Assembly (NCBI GenBank): GCA_050304135.1
Contig: JBNLDC010000041.1
Span: forward strand, 1 to 64,000
From: JAFGNB01 sp050304135
GTDB taxonomy: Bacteria; Fibrobacterota; Chitinivibrionia; Chitinivibrionales; Chitinispirillaceae
Reading direction: 5' to 3'
DNA: 64,000 nt
In this document: positions 26,575-35,206 of the stretch, piece after piece
Layout of the letters: each line of letters starts with the position of its first letter
How positions within the stretch are numbered: position 1 is the first letter of the stretch
Program-made: the position numbers and the translations under genes
Notes under the pieces: generated by a model
The model's database searches: none
What the model saw: only the letters and a program-made list of their open reading frames with translations
Told to the model about the DNA's origin: nothing

Positions 26575-26700
26575 CGTTCGTTGAGCGGAGTCGAAACGAA
26601 GCGCATGTTTTGACATTTCGACTCCGCTCAATGTCCGAATTCGTTTACTTGCGTTGAAACTGAATGTTTTTGGGCAGGGGCGGTAAGCCCCTGCTATTGC
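26575..26700. repeat. palindromic repeat, copy C, plus a second hairpin
   Basis: A perfect 16-bp inverted repeat, TTGAGCGGAGTCGAAA (26581-26596) and its complement (26616-26631), is followed by a separate 8-bp hairpin GCAGGGGC/GCCCCTGC (26674-26694). It lies between flgE and flbD and could weaken or stop read-through, although there is no T-run. Related to the element at 49356-49420. Confidence 0.75.
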
Positions 26701-26745
26701 ACGGAATCTGTTTATATGATATGATTGTGAAAACCGGAGTGTTCC

Positions 26746-27000
26746 ATGATCGCCTTGCGCAGAATAAACGGCAGAGAATTCATCCTGAATGCTGACCTCA
26801 TCGAATCAATCGAATCGACACCAGACACGATGATTACGTTGACTTCGGGAAAGAAAGTCATCGTTCTTAACAAGGTTGATGATATCGTTAGAAAATCTAT
26901 AAAATACAAACAGTTATACCATCAATCACTCCAGGTTGTACAACCGAAACAGCCGATTGAAACACTACCACCGGCAACCGGTGTCGAAAGGAGTGCCTGA
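26746..27000 (+). CDS. flbD: flagellar FlbD family protein
   Basis: An 84-aa protein whose first 60 residues (IALRRINGREFILNADLIES, TPDTMITLTSGKKVIV, VDDIVRKSIKYK) are the complete FlbD/YlzI domain found just before motA in many phyla. Its role is not well known; in some bacteria it affects flagellar gene expression or stator assembly. It starts a tight block flbD-motA-motB-fliL-fliM-fliY. Confidence 0.88.
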   Translation: MIALRRINGREFILNADLIESIESTPDTMITLTSGKKVIVLNKVDDIVRKSIKYKQLYHQSLQVVQPKQPIETLPPATGVERSA

Positions 27001-27003
27001 AGC

Positions 27004-27774
27004 ATGGATCTGGCGACACTTATAGGACTGATCTGCGCCGTCTTCCTGATACTCTTCGGTATCAAGCCGCAGAATATTCCCGCGTTCATCGACCTCCCGT
27101 CGATGTATATCACCGTCGGCGGAGCGGTCAGCGCCACCATTGCCGCATTTCCGGCGTCAAAACTGCTTACCAGTTTCGGTATATTGAAAAATGCTTTTTT
27201 TGTAAAAACCGAGACACCGGTTGAGATTATCAAGCAGTTGGTTGAGTTTGCCGAGCAGGCACGTCGTGAGGGAATTCTGACCCTTGAAGCGCGGGCGGCA
27301 GAGATAAAGGATGAATTTCTTAAAAAAGGAATTCAGCTTGCCGTTGATGGTACTGAATCGGAACTTATCAAGGATATCCTCTCAACCGAAATCGCTTTTA
27401 CCGAATCACGGCATGAGGAAGGCGCGAAGATTTTTGATTTTCTTGCAGCGATGGGCCCCTCGTTCGGTATGATCGGAACGCTGGTCGGTCTGGTACTCAT
27501 GCTCGGGAACATGAGCAACGTTGAATCGATCGGTCCGAATATGGCGGTCGCTCTGATAACCACGCTGTATGGATCGATACTGGCAAATGTTTTCTGCCTC
27601 CCCATGGTCGAGAAGTTGAAAGGGTATTCACGGAAGGAGATTCTGATCAAGGAACTTATGCTCGAAGGAATCATGTCGCTGCAGTCGGGTGATAACCCTC
27701 GTATCGTTGAACAGAAACTCACTGCATTTCTGGAGCCGGGAATACGGGTGGCGGTAATGAAGGCAAAGAAGTAA
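27004..27774 (+). CDS. motA: flagellar motor stator protein MotA
   Basis: Four membrane segments (about 5-22, 35-50, 150-172 and 180-203) and the large cytoplasmic loop (about 55-145) with charged residues for contact with the rotor (RREGILTLEARAAEI). The family signature GPSFGMIGTLVGLV is present. With MotB it forms the ion channel that drives rotation. It lies 3 bp after flbD. At 256 aa it is of normal length. Confidence 0.94.
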   Translation: MDLATLIGLICAVFLILFGIKPQNIPAFIDLPSMYITVGGAVSATIAAFPASKLLTSFGILKNAFFVKTETPVEIIKQLVEFAEQARREGILTLEARAAEIKDEFLKKGIQLAVDGTESELIKDILSTEIAFTESRHEEGAKIFDFLAAMGPSFGMIGTLVGLVLMLGNMSNVESIGPNMAVALITTLYGSILANVFCLPMVEKLKGYSRKEILIKELMLEGIMSLQSGDNPRIVEQKLTAFLEPGIRVAVMKAKK

Positions 27775-27838
27775 CGTATTTAAATAAAATAAGTTGTAAG
27801 GCTATTGTAAGGTAGTTTGGAAAGAATCGGAGCGGGAG

Positions 27839-28588
27839 ATGGCGCGAGGTAAAAAACAGGAATGTCCGAAAGGTGCTCCGGCATACATGTCTACCTGGGG
27901 TGACATGTGTACGTTGCTGCTCTGTTTTTTCGTAATGCTTCTCGCGATGTCGACCATAGATCCGGCCAAGTTTGATGTAGCCGCATCTTCTTTTCAGAAT
28001 GCCTTCAGCGGTGTATTGGAGTCATTTCCTTCGATCATGATTACTCAGGAGGTGCTCATTCCCCGGCTTGGCGGTACAGAGCAGAATAAACGTCTGGCGG
28101 TTGACGCGGCCCGGCGGATTCGTAAAGCGGTTAAAAGTGAAAATCTCGACGATGCGATAAAGGTGAAGGTTACTGAGAGCGGTATTGCCGTCAAGGTGGC
28201 TGATCCGATCGGTTTTGATATAGGAGATGCGGAGATCAAACCGGAGCTTATCAGCGTGCTTGGGCAGATTGCCGAGATAATTGGCAGAGTGGAGGGAACA
28301 CAGATACGGGTTGAAGGGCACACCGACGATATACCGATTCACACGAGAAAGTTTCCCTCAAACTGGGAACTCAGTGCGGCGCGGGCACTCAATGTGGTGA
28401 AGTTTCTTGCGTCTCGCGGCAATATAGACCCTTCCCGTTTGAGTGCGATCGGGTACGGAGAGTATCGGCCTCTGGTACCGAATACCTCGGAAAAGAACCG
28501 CATGAAGAATCGTCGTATAGAGATTTTTGTGGATTATATGCAGAAGCAGGAACATCAGAACAGTGATATTTCGGAGCAACAGGAGTAG
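27839..28588 (+). CDS. motB: flagellar motor stator protein MotB
   Basis: A single N-terminal membrane helix with the ion-binding acid in WGDMCTLLLCFFVMLLAMS (Asp22). Then come a plug/linker and a C-terminal OmpA-like peptidoglycan-binding domain (RVEGHTDDIPIHTRKFPSN, ELSAARALNVVKFL, GYGEYRP, NRRIEIFV). It anchors the stator to the cell wall. The ribosome site is GGGAG. No Ser/Thr pattern near Asp22 decisively shows Na+ instead of H+ use. Confidence 0.94.
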   Translation: MARGKKQECPKGAPAYMSTWGDMCTLLLCFFVMLLAMSTIDPAKFDVAASSFQNAFSGVLESFPSIMITQEVLIPRLGGTEQNKRLAVDAARRIRKAVKSENLDDAIKVKVTESGIAVKVADPIGFDIGDAEIKPELISVLGQIAEIIGRVEGTQIRVEGHTDDIPIHTRKFPSNWELSAARALNVVKFLASRGNIDPSRLSAIGYGEYRPLVPNTSEKNRMKNRRIEIFVDYMQKQEHQNSDISEQQE

Positions 28589-28593
28589 CAATT

Positions 28594-29148
28594 ATGGCAG
28601 ATCAGCCTGAAGCAACTGAAGGTGGAGCAGGGGCCGCACCGGCGTCGAAAGGCGAAGGTGGGAACAATAAAGTGCTCATGATCGGGATTCTGGCCGGCGT
28701 AATTCTGGTCAATTCGATTATTGCGTTTTTAATGGTACGGGTAACCAAACCCCCGAATCCTGAAGTGAAGGCGGCACAGGCACAGGCAGATTCGCTCAAG
28801 CGGGCAACCGAGCGGATGACGGTTATGGGAGCGACAACAGCAGATGCACCCATCGAGGCGATCGTTAATATCGCCGGTACCGAAGGCGATCGCTTTCTAA
28901 AAGCGTCAATTATTTTTGAATTCGACGACAAGGAGTATCCTGATTTAGGAGCTGAGTTGGTACGTAGAGGACCTAAATTCAAAGACTTATTGATAAATCA
29001 TTTATCGCGTTTAACGTTGACTGACCTCACGGAAACGGATGCGAAAGAGAAAATACGCAAGGATCTGCTCCGTCTGGTCAATGCAACCATACCTCCCAAG
29101 GTGGGTGAAGTACGGGAAGTGCTTTTTAAAACGTATATAATTCAATAA
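28594..29148 (+). CDS. fliL: flagellar basal body-associated protein FliL
   Basis: A small acidic N-terminus, one membrane helix (VLMIGILAGVILVNSIIAFLMV, about 27-48) and a periplasmic SPFH-like domain with the family pattern FLKASIIFEF ... LINHLSRLTLTDL ... EVLFKTYIIQ. FliL surrounds the stator and improves torque. It sits 5 bp after motB and 13 bp before fliM. Confidence 0.92.
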   Translation: MADQPEATEGGAGAAPASKGEGGNNKVLMIGILAGVILVNSIIAFLMVRVTKPPNPEVKAAQAQADSLKRATERMTVMGATTADAPIEAIVNIAGTEGDRFLKASIIFEFDDKEYPDLGAELVRRGPKFKDLLINHLSRLTLTDLTETDAKEKIRKDLLRLVNATIPPKVGEVREVLFKTYIIQ

Positions 29149-29161
29149 CAAGGATTTGCGT

Positions 29162-30196
29162 GTGAGTGACATTCTCTCACAGGAAGAAGTTGATGCGCTG
29201 CTCTCGGCGGTTTCCACCGGAGCCGGTGATTCGGAACCGACCAGTACCCCGGATGTAAGTACGCCGGTGTTTGGTGGTTTTTCGTCTGATGACAGCGAGA
29301 AATCACTCTCTCTTTACGATTTCAGGCGCCCCGACAGGGTTTCCAAAGATCAGATGCGGACTCTGCAGAATCTTCATGAAGGGTTTGCACGGCAGTTTTC
29401 AACCACTCTTACCAACTTCCTGCGTACGTTTGTCGAGATTGAGCTGGTAAGTGTTGATCAGCTGACCTATTCAGAATTCGTCATGTCGATCTCAAATCCA
29501 AGCTGCATCTATGTCTTTAAAATGGAACCGCTTGAAGGGAATGCAATTCTGGAGATCAATCCCTCGCTGGTTTTCTTTATCATCGACCGCCTGTTCGGTG
29601 GGCAGGGGCGTCCTTCGGAGCAGAACCGGGAACTTACGCTGATTGAGCAGAACGTCATTAACCGGATTGTCGAACGGAGTCTGCAGGATCTTAAGGAAGT
29701 GTGGGAACATATCGGTGTATTTAGTCCAAAGATAGAGGCTTACGAAACTAATCCGCAGTTTGTTCAGATTGCACCCCCGGGGGAGACGGTCATTCTGATC
29801 TCGCTCGAAGTGCGGATGCAGAACGCATCGGGGCTTATGAGTATCTGTTTTCCGTACATGCTGCTGGAGAATGTTATCAATAATCTTTCGGGTGAATCGT
29901 GGATGTCTTCACGAAGCACGGCAACCGTGGAAACACGAACAACACTTGAACATGAACTGGAAACGGTTGATCTGCCGGTATCGACTCTTATCGGCAAAAC
30001 AACACTGACCATTCGGGACCTGCTGCAACTGCAGCGTGGTGATGTGCTCTGTCTCGATAAACCGTACGACAGCGACCTGATTCTGCAGGTTGGCGGTAAA
30101 AACAAGATGGCGGTGCGTACCGGGCTTGTTGGCCGCAAAAAAGCGGTAAAAATAGTGAAGGTGCTCGAGAAGGAGGTACCGGGTTGCGATGAGTGA
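29162..30196 (+). CDS. fliM: flagellar motor switch protein FliM
   Basis: The GTG at 29162 gives the canonical M-S-D-I-L-S-Q-E-E-V-D-A-L-L CheY-binding N-terminus, 7 nt after an AAGGA site; a TTG six bases upstream is less suitable. The CheC-like middle domain (RPDRVSKDQMRTLQNLHEGF ... LFGGQGRP ... LIEQNVINRI) and the C-terminal SpoA domain (VDLPVSTLIGKTTLTIRDLL) are complete. It forms the C-ring. Its end overlaps fliY by 8 bp. Confidence 0.94.
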   Translation: MSDILSQEEVDALLSAVSTGAGDSEPTSTPDVSTPVFGGFSSDDSEKSLSLYDFRRPDRVSKDQMRTLQNLHEGFARQFSTTLTNFLRTFVEIELVSVDQLTYSEFVMSISNPSCIYVFKMEPLEGNAILEINPSLVFFIIDRLFGGQGRPSEQNRELTLIEQNVINRIVERSLQDLKEVWEHIGVFSPKIEAYETNPQFVQIAPPGETVILISLEVRMQNASGLMSICFPYMLLENVINNLSGESWMSSRSTATVETRTTLEHELETVDLPVSTLIGKTTLTIRDLLQLQRGDVLCLDKPYDSDLILQVGGKNKMAVRTGLVGRKKAVKIVKVLEKEVPGCDE

Positions 30197-31235
30197 TATA
30201 CTATCTCAGGAACAGATCGATGCCCTGCTGAACGCGCAGGGGTTTGACGGCGGAGGTGAGGAGCTATTCCAGGAGAATCCGACCGACGTTTGTTCGCTTC
30301 TCCTCAAAACCTACGATTATTTCTGTGAACAGGCATCAACAGTCATATCCACGGTACTCAATCGCAAGGTCACGTATGCTACCGAATTATGTGAAGCAGG
30401 AGATTCCGATACCATACAGGAAAAATTACCCTCGGTTCTGCTGGCTCTTAAAATAGGTATCAAGGGTGCTTTTGAAGGTGAATTTTACCTGCTGTTCGAA
30501 AAAACAAACGTGGCAGTACTTTCCGATCTCATGATGATGGGCGACGGTACCGCGGAGTATACCGAAGATCACAAGGATGCCATCAGCGAATTATTCAACC
30601 AGGTGATGGGGGCGTTCACCACCACGCTCACTGCGGAACTGGGTGCTTCCGTCAGTTCCGACACTATCGAGGCGGTGGAATTTGATCTGGAACATCCCCC
30701 GTTTGCTCTCGATACGCACGAGATGATTCTTATTTCGCAGAAAATCGAAGAGCTTCCGGATACCTTTGCAGTTGTTCTTGTTCCCAAGGAACTCTCCAGC
30801 GGAATCGCCGAGAAAATGAAAGCGATTGCTGCTCCCATGAGTGGTGGATCCATGGATGAGAGCGTCGGCCTTAACATGAATGAACTCGATGATCTTTCTA
30901 AAGTTACATCGTTTTCAGGAGATGATGATGGAGGTTTTCAGGAAACCAGGATGTCGTCGGTGTCTGCCGGTTCCCAGCCCGGAATCGACATGCTGCTCGA
31001 TGTTGATCTCGATGTGAATATTGAACTCGGTCAGTCCATGCTCTCAATAAAAAGAATTCTCGAACTGGCTCCGGGCTCGATAGTCGAGCTTGACCGTATG
31101 GCGGGAGAACCAGTGGACCTCATGGTCAACAATAAGGTGGTCGCTCGCGGAGAAGTCGTGGTAATCGACGAAAACTTCGGTATCCGCATTGTTTCACTCG
31201 TTTCTCCTGAAGATCGGATCAGGAGTCTCCGGTAG
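30189..31235 (+). CDS. fliY: flagellar motor switch phosphatase FliY (CheC-FliN fusion)
   Basis: The N-terminus copies FliM (SDILSQEQIDALLNAQ). A CheC-like domain (about 35-205) follows, with one phosphatase-type E-x-x-N motif in DAISELFNQVMG. After a variable linker, the C-terminal FliN/SpoA domain is LLDVDLDVNIELGQSMLSIK ... VDLMVNNKVVARGEVVVIDE. At 348 aa this is FliY, not simple FliN. It forms the lower C-ring and may also remove phosphate from CheY-P; only one of the two CheC active sites is evident, so the activity is not certain. Confidence 0.9.
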   Translation: MSDILSQEQIDALLNAQGFDGGGEELFQENPTDVCSLLLKTYDYFCEQASTVISTVLNRKVTYATELCEAGDSDTIQEKLPSVLLALKIGIKGAFEGEFYLLFEKTNVAVLSDLMMMGDGTAEYTEDHKDAISELFNQVMGAFTTTLTAELGASVSSDTIEAVEFDLEHPPFALDTHEMILISQKIEELPDTFAVVLVPKELSSGIAEKMKAIAAPMSGGSMDESVGLNMNELDDLSKVTSFSGDDDGGFQETRMSSVSAGSQPGIDMLLDVDLDVNIELGQSMLSIKRILELAPGSIVELDRMAGEPVDLMVNNKVVARGEVVVIDENFGIRIVSLVSPEDRIRSLR

Positions 31236-31610
31236 CATGGTTTTTCTGGAAAACAGATCCTTAGTTAGGTTCTGTTCAGAATACAGTAAAACGGCCGCGC
31301 TTACTTCCCTTCGGCAGGCTCAGGATAAACTCAGCTCAGCATGAGCGGCCTCAGTAAGTGAAATAAGCATATTGCGCTCATCCTGAGCTTGTCGAAGGAT
31401 AGCACATATATAAACTCTAAGCAGGAATTGATTAAGTCACTAACGTTTTAAATGACAATTATTTAAATGGGATTTTCACCGGGAAATGGTGATAGAAAAT
31501 AAACAGTACGGCGAAAGCGGGTGATACACCGTCGTAACCGTTTGAATAAAAGTACGTTGCAGGAAAATACTTCAGCAGATTCAATAGAAACATGAGTGGG
31601 GCATGTGGTT
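31236..31610. repeat. intergenic region with dispersed repeat copy B (31293-31399)
   Basis: Contains GGCCGC...GCGGCC arms (31293-31298 / 31345-31350), the blocks ACTTCCCTTCGG and ATAAACTCAG, then GCGCTCATCCTGAGC followed by TTGTCGAAGGA (31374-31399). These match copy A at 24-116 block by block. The rest, to fliO, is AT-rich without a gene and probably holds a promoter for the fliO-flhA block. No clear -35/-10 pair is claimed. Confidence 0.7.
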
Positions 31611-32177
31611 ATGACTATTGGTACTCCCGAACTGAAACCGTACTCTCAGATAATGTACCGGTTTCTGATGATGGCGCTCATTCTCACCATCGGTACAGCT
31701 GCGCTGTTTGCCCAAACAGAAGACAATATCGGCGGGTTTGATATCGACAAGGTGCGCAGAGCGGCGCAATACAGCGACACCGGCGGCGGGGGTGATTCGT
31801 CGGTTGTTTCTTCCACGCGGGAGAGCATGGTTGCCGTTGTGCTGCGGATAGTGCTCTATCTCGGGGTGGTCATTGTTCTCATTCTGGTCATTTCATGGTT
31901 CTTCAGGCAGAAGGGATTGCAGGCGGTTCGCGGGGGCGGCGGTGCGATGGATATTATCGAGACGTTGCCGATCGGGCAGAACCGGATGCTTCTCATGGTC
32001 AGAATCCTCGATGAGATCTATCTTATCTCTCAAACCGCAAGCTCAATTACCATGCTCGATAAAATCGGCGGGCAGAAAGCGATGGATATCATCTCCTCGT
32101 CAAAAGGGGGGGGAACCATCATGCACTTCAAAGATGCTTTCAACAATTTTATGGGAAAGATGAAGAAACCGGTATGA
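31611..32177 (+). CDS. fliO: flagellar biosynthetic protein FliO
   Basis: A signal-like first hydrophobic segment (MYRFLMMALILTIGTAALFA), a second membrane helix (VVLRIVLYLGVVIVLILVIS) and the short FliO cytoplasmic domain (MDIIETLPIGQNRMLLMVRI ... YLISQTASSITML). FliO is a chaperone for assembly of the FliP ring. Starts at GTG 31596, ATG 31611 and ATG 31653 are possible; 31611 has GAGTGGGG at a suitable distance. It overlaps fliP by 4 bp. Confidence 0.85.
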   Translation: MTIGTPELKPYSQIMYRFLMMALILTIGTAALFAQTEDNIGGFDIDKVRRAAQYSDTGGGGDSSVVSSTRESMVAVVLRIVLYLGVVIVLILVISWFFRQKGLQAVRGGGGAMDIIETLPIGQNRMLLMVRILDEIYLISQTASSITMLDKIGGQKAMDIISSSKGGGTIMHFKDAFNNFMGKMKKPV

Positions 32178-33031
32178 GCGGCGTTGCAATGAATACTGTT
32201 TCCGTTTCCGCCGGCGCAGCTCCGACAGCCTCTGCTGAAAGTGACGACTCCCGGGTGTTACTGAAAAAGAGAACCGGCGGTAGCCGTTTCGCTGTTCACC
32301 ATGTAGCCCTGTTCATCCTGGTTTTCTCTCAGATGGTGGCGCCGGTTGTCGCACAGGTGCTCCCCAAACTGACCCTGGGCATAGCTGAATCAGACAAGCC
32401 GGGGGATGTCGCCGTTGCCCTTCAGGTGCTGCTGCTGATCACGGTTCTTGCACTTGCGCCTTCTATTCTGGTGATGGGAACCTCGTTTGTACGGATTATT
32501 ATTGTTCTCTCGTTTCTGCGTCGGGCGATCGGCACACAGACCATGCCGCCGGACCAGGTTATGGTTGGGCTGGCACTGTTCCTTACCCTGTTCATCATGG
32601 CTCCGGTTTTCACTCAGATCAACGATGATGCACTCCAGCCGTACCTCAAAGAGGAGATACAATTCCAGGAGGCGATCGACAAGGCCGGGGTACCGCTCCG
32701 TAATTTCATGCTTCGCCAGGTGAGTGAGAACGATGTGGCGCTGTTTGTCAAAATATCGCGCCTGCCGCCACCGAGAAATGTGGATGATCTGCCGTTTACC
32801 GTCATAATTCCCGCATTTATCACCAGTGAGCTCAAAATGGGGTTTATCATAGGTTTTATCCTGTTTATCCCGTTTCTGGTTATTGATATGATCGTTGCCA
32901 GCGTACTGCTATCGATGGGTATGATGATGCTTCCGCCGATCATGATCTCAATGCCGTTTAAAATTGTGCTGTTTGTTCTGGTTGATGGATGGCATCTTAT
33001 TGTAAGACAGTTGGTTACGTCGTTCAATTAA
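32174..33031 (+). CDS. fliP: flagellar export gate protein FliP
   Basis: The core is typical: VLALAPSILVMGTSFVRIII, LSFLRRAIGTQTMPPDQVMV, LFLTLFIMAPVF, the periplasmic loop, then FVKISRLPPP, IPAFITSELKMGFIIGFILF, IPFLVIDMIVASVLLSMGM and MISMPFKIVLFVLVDGW. The first 45 residues before the signal-like helix are an extra extension rich in Ser/Ala; a start at Met6 is also possible. FliP with FliQ and FliR forms the entry pore of the flagellar type III system. Confidence 0.94.
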   Translation: MSGVAMNTVSVSAGAAPTASAESDDSRVLLKKRTGGSRFAVHHVALFILVFSQMVAPVVAQVLPKLTLGIAESDKPGDVAVALQVLLLITVLALAPSILVMGTSFVRIIIVLSFLRRAIGTQTMPPDQVMVGLALFLTLFIMAPVFTQINDDALQPYLKEEIQFQEAIDKAGVPLRNFMLRQVSENDVALFVKISRLPPPRNVDDLPFTVIIPAFITSELKMGFIIGFILFIPFLVIDMIVASVLLSMGMMMLPPIMISMPFKIVLFVLVDGWHLIVRQLVTSFN

Positions 33032-33055
33032 CGTTTGTAACAAGGGAAATTTCAC

Positions 33056-33328
33056 TTGGATGCATCAACCGTAATCGATATCGGACGTCAGGCGCTGATC
33101 GTTACTCTGCTTGTTTCGGGACCGATGCTTATAGCAGGGCTGCTTATCGGTCTCGTGGTGGGAGTATTTCAAGCGGTAACTCAGATCCACGAAATGACGC
33201 TTACGTTCATCCCGAAAATTCTCGTGATGGTGCTGGTATTTCTGGCCCTTCTTCCATGGATGCTGATAAAACTGGTTGAGTATGCGACTTCCGTTTTCAA
33301 TCTGATTTCTCAGGTCGGCAGGTTATGA
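33056..33328 (+). CDS. fliQ: flagellar export gate protein FliQ
   Basis: A 90-aa protein with two membrane helices and the conserved VSGPMLIAGLLIGLVVGVFQ, AVTQIHEMTLTFIPKI and PWMLIKLVEYA segments. It starts with TTG at 33056, after AAGGGAAA; an ATG four bases later is out of frame. It ends 4 bp over fliR. Confidence 0.93.
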   Translation: MDASTVIDIGRQALIVTLLVSGPMLIAGLLIGLVVGVFQAVTQIHEMTLTFIPKILVMVLVFLALLPWMLIKLVEYATSVFNLISQVGRL

Positions 33329-34113
33329 TGACCATGCCCTTCACCCTCGATCAGGCCGTGCTTTTTTTTCTGGTCTTCGTACGGGTGATCTCGATGCTTG
33401 CACTGGTACCGATTTTCGGTTCACAGTCGGTTCCCCCGCAACTGAAAGTCGCATTCGCCCTCATACTCAGCGCACTACTTTTTGTTCCATCCTATACGAC
33501 CGGTGTCGCCTTCGACTACACATTCTCGATTCCGTTTTTAGGGTTGCTGGTGGTTAAAGAGGTTATGGTTGGTATCGCGGTTGGCTACGTTGCCTCGATG
33601 CTCTTTACCGCGCTGCAGTTTGCCGGGAAACTGGTGGATACGGAGATGGGGTTCGGGTTTGTCGAGCTGATGGATCCGAATACGAGTCAGTCCGTGACGG
33701 TCTGGGGGCAGATGCAGGTGGTTCTTTTTACCATTCTGTTTCTGGCGATAAACGGACACTACTTTCTGCTGCTTGCGATTCAGCGGAGTTTCGAATTGAT
33801 CCCGCTTACCGGTGGTACCATGCCGGGGGGAAAAGTAGCGTTCCATCTTACCGCGCTGACGGGCGGGATTTTCGCGGTTGCCCTCAAGTTTGCCGCTCCT
33901 ATTTACGTTACTCTGATTCTTTCGGAAGTGGCACTCGGAGCGGTCGCCCGAACCGTACCTCAGATAAACATCTTTTTTGTGGGTATGCCGCTTAAAATTG
34001 CGATCGGTCTTGGAACTGCGATACTGGTGCTGCCGATGCTTCTTTCGCTGTTCCGGGTAACCGTGGAACAACTGGTGCAGGATATCTGGCGACTATTGTT
34101 TCTGATGGCGTAG
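33325..34113 (+). CDS. fliR: flagellar export gate protein FliR
   Basis: About six to seven hydrophobic helices. The family blocks VRVISMLALVPIFGSQSVPP, FVELMDPNTSQSVTVWGQMQ and LKFAAPIYVTLILSEVALGA are present, with VARTVPQINIFFVGMPLKIA towards the end. FliR completes the FliP-Q-R pore. It overlaps fliQ by 4 bp and is 19 bp before flhB. Confidence 0.93.
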   Translation: MMTMPFTLDQAVLFFLVFVRVISMLALVPIFGSQSVPPQLKVAFALILSALLFVPSYTTGVAFDYTFSIPFLGLLVVKEVMVGIAVGYVASMLFTALQFAGKLVDTEMGFGFVELMDPNTSQSVTVWGQMQVVLFTILFLAINGHYFLLLAIQRSFELIPLTGGTMPGGKVAFHLTALTGGIFAVALKFAAPIYVTLILSEVALGAVARTVPQINIFFVGMPLKIAIGLGTAILVLPMLLSLFRVTVEQLVQDIWRLLFLMA

Positions 34114-34132
34114 GTGCAGGTGAAAGGTCTGA

Positions 34133-35206
34133 ATGATGGCAGATGATTCGGCTGAAGAAAAAACCGAGGCTCCATCCGATAAAAAACGACAGGATGCCCG
34201 TGAAAAAGGTACCGTCGCCAAAAGTACCGAGATAAACTCGGTGGTGGTGCTGCTTACCGGGATTTTCATGATTAAACTGCTCGGTCCCTGGATGTGGGGG
34301 GAACTTGCGGCGGGTACTACCGATATTTTCTCGTCGATTTCTACCCCGGAACTCACCGATGCCGGCGTTATCCGTTTTGTTTACAAAGCCCTCATTCTTC
34401 TGGCGAAGGTTGCCCTGCCGATTGCGGGAAGCATCATGATCGTGGGTCTGATCGCCAATGTTGCACAGATCGGTTTTCTCTTCACCCTTAAACCACTGGT
34501 GCCGAATTTTGAAAAGATCAACCCCATCAGCGGTTTCGGACGCCTCTTTTCACTCCGATCGCTGTTTGAAGCCGCCAAAAATATCGCCAAACTCACCGTT
34601 ATTGGAATAATAGCCTACCTTACCCTCAAGGGAGAATTTCATAAAATGGTGCAGCTGGCCGATACCTCAGTCGGTACTATCTGGCTTTTCATGCTTACCG
34701 TGGCATTCAAAGTGATGGTGCGGATCGCACTGGTACTTTTGATTATCGCCATTCTCGACTATGCCTATCAGCGGTACGATCATGAAAAGCGGTTGAAGAT
34801 GAGTCACCAGGAGCTTAAAGAGGAACGCAAGCAACTCGATGGTGATCCGCAGATAAAGGCGCGAATTCGTTCCCTGCAGCGGGAGATGGCGCGCAGAAGA
34901 ATGATGGAGCAGGTACCCAAAGCTACCGTGGTGGTAACCAATCCTACCTATATCGCCATAGCACTGCGGTATGAACCGGGAGAATCGGATGCACCGGTGG
35001 TGGTTGCCAAAGGCAAACGGGTGCTTGCGGAACGGATTAAAACGGTCGCGCGTGAACATGGTATTCCGATTGTGGAGAACAAGCCGCTTGCGAGAGCCAT
35101 GTACGACAAGGTGGAGCCGGGTCAGCCGATACCGGTCGATTTTTTTACGGCGATTGCCGAAATTATGGCCTATGTCTATCGCCTGAAGAACAGGAGTGCC
35201 GCATGA
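34133..35206 (+). CDS. flhB: flagellar export switch protein FlhB (NPTY variant)
   Basis: A charged start (EEKTEAPSDKKRQDAREKGT), four membrane helices (about 35-55, 82-110, 150-170 and 183-210) and the cytoplasmic domain that changes export from hook to filament when cleaved. The usual N-P-T-H cleavage motif is N270-P-T-Y273 here (34940-34951), so the His is replaced by Tyr while the Asn-Pro bond is kept. The rest (VVAKGKRVLAERI, ENKPLARAMYDKV) is normal. It overlaps the following Ig-repeat gene by 4 bp. Confidence 0.94.
   Translation: MMADDSAEEKTEAPSDKKRQDAREKGTVAKSTEINSVVVLLTGIFMIKLLGPWMWGELAAGTTDIFSSISTPELTDAGVIRFVYKALILLAKVALPIAGSIMIVGLIANVAQIGFLFTLKPLVPNFEKINPISGFGRLFSLRSLFEAAKNIAKLTVIGIIAYLTLKGEFHKMVQLADTSVGTIWLFMLTVAFKVMVRIALVLLIIAILDYAYQRYDHEKRLKMSHQELKEERKQLDGDPQIKARIRSLQREMARRRMMEQVPKATVVVTNPTYIAIALRYEPGESDAPVVVAKGKRVLAERIKTVAREHGIPIVENKPLARAMYDKVEPGQPIPVDFFTAIAEIMAYVYRLKNRSAA

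Noticed and set aside
26674..26694. GCAGGGGC/GCCCCTGC hairpin as an intrinsic terminator for flgE
   Set aside because: Strong stem but no T-run after it; listed only as part of the repeat region.
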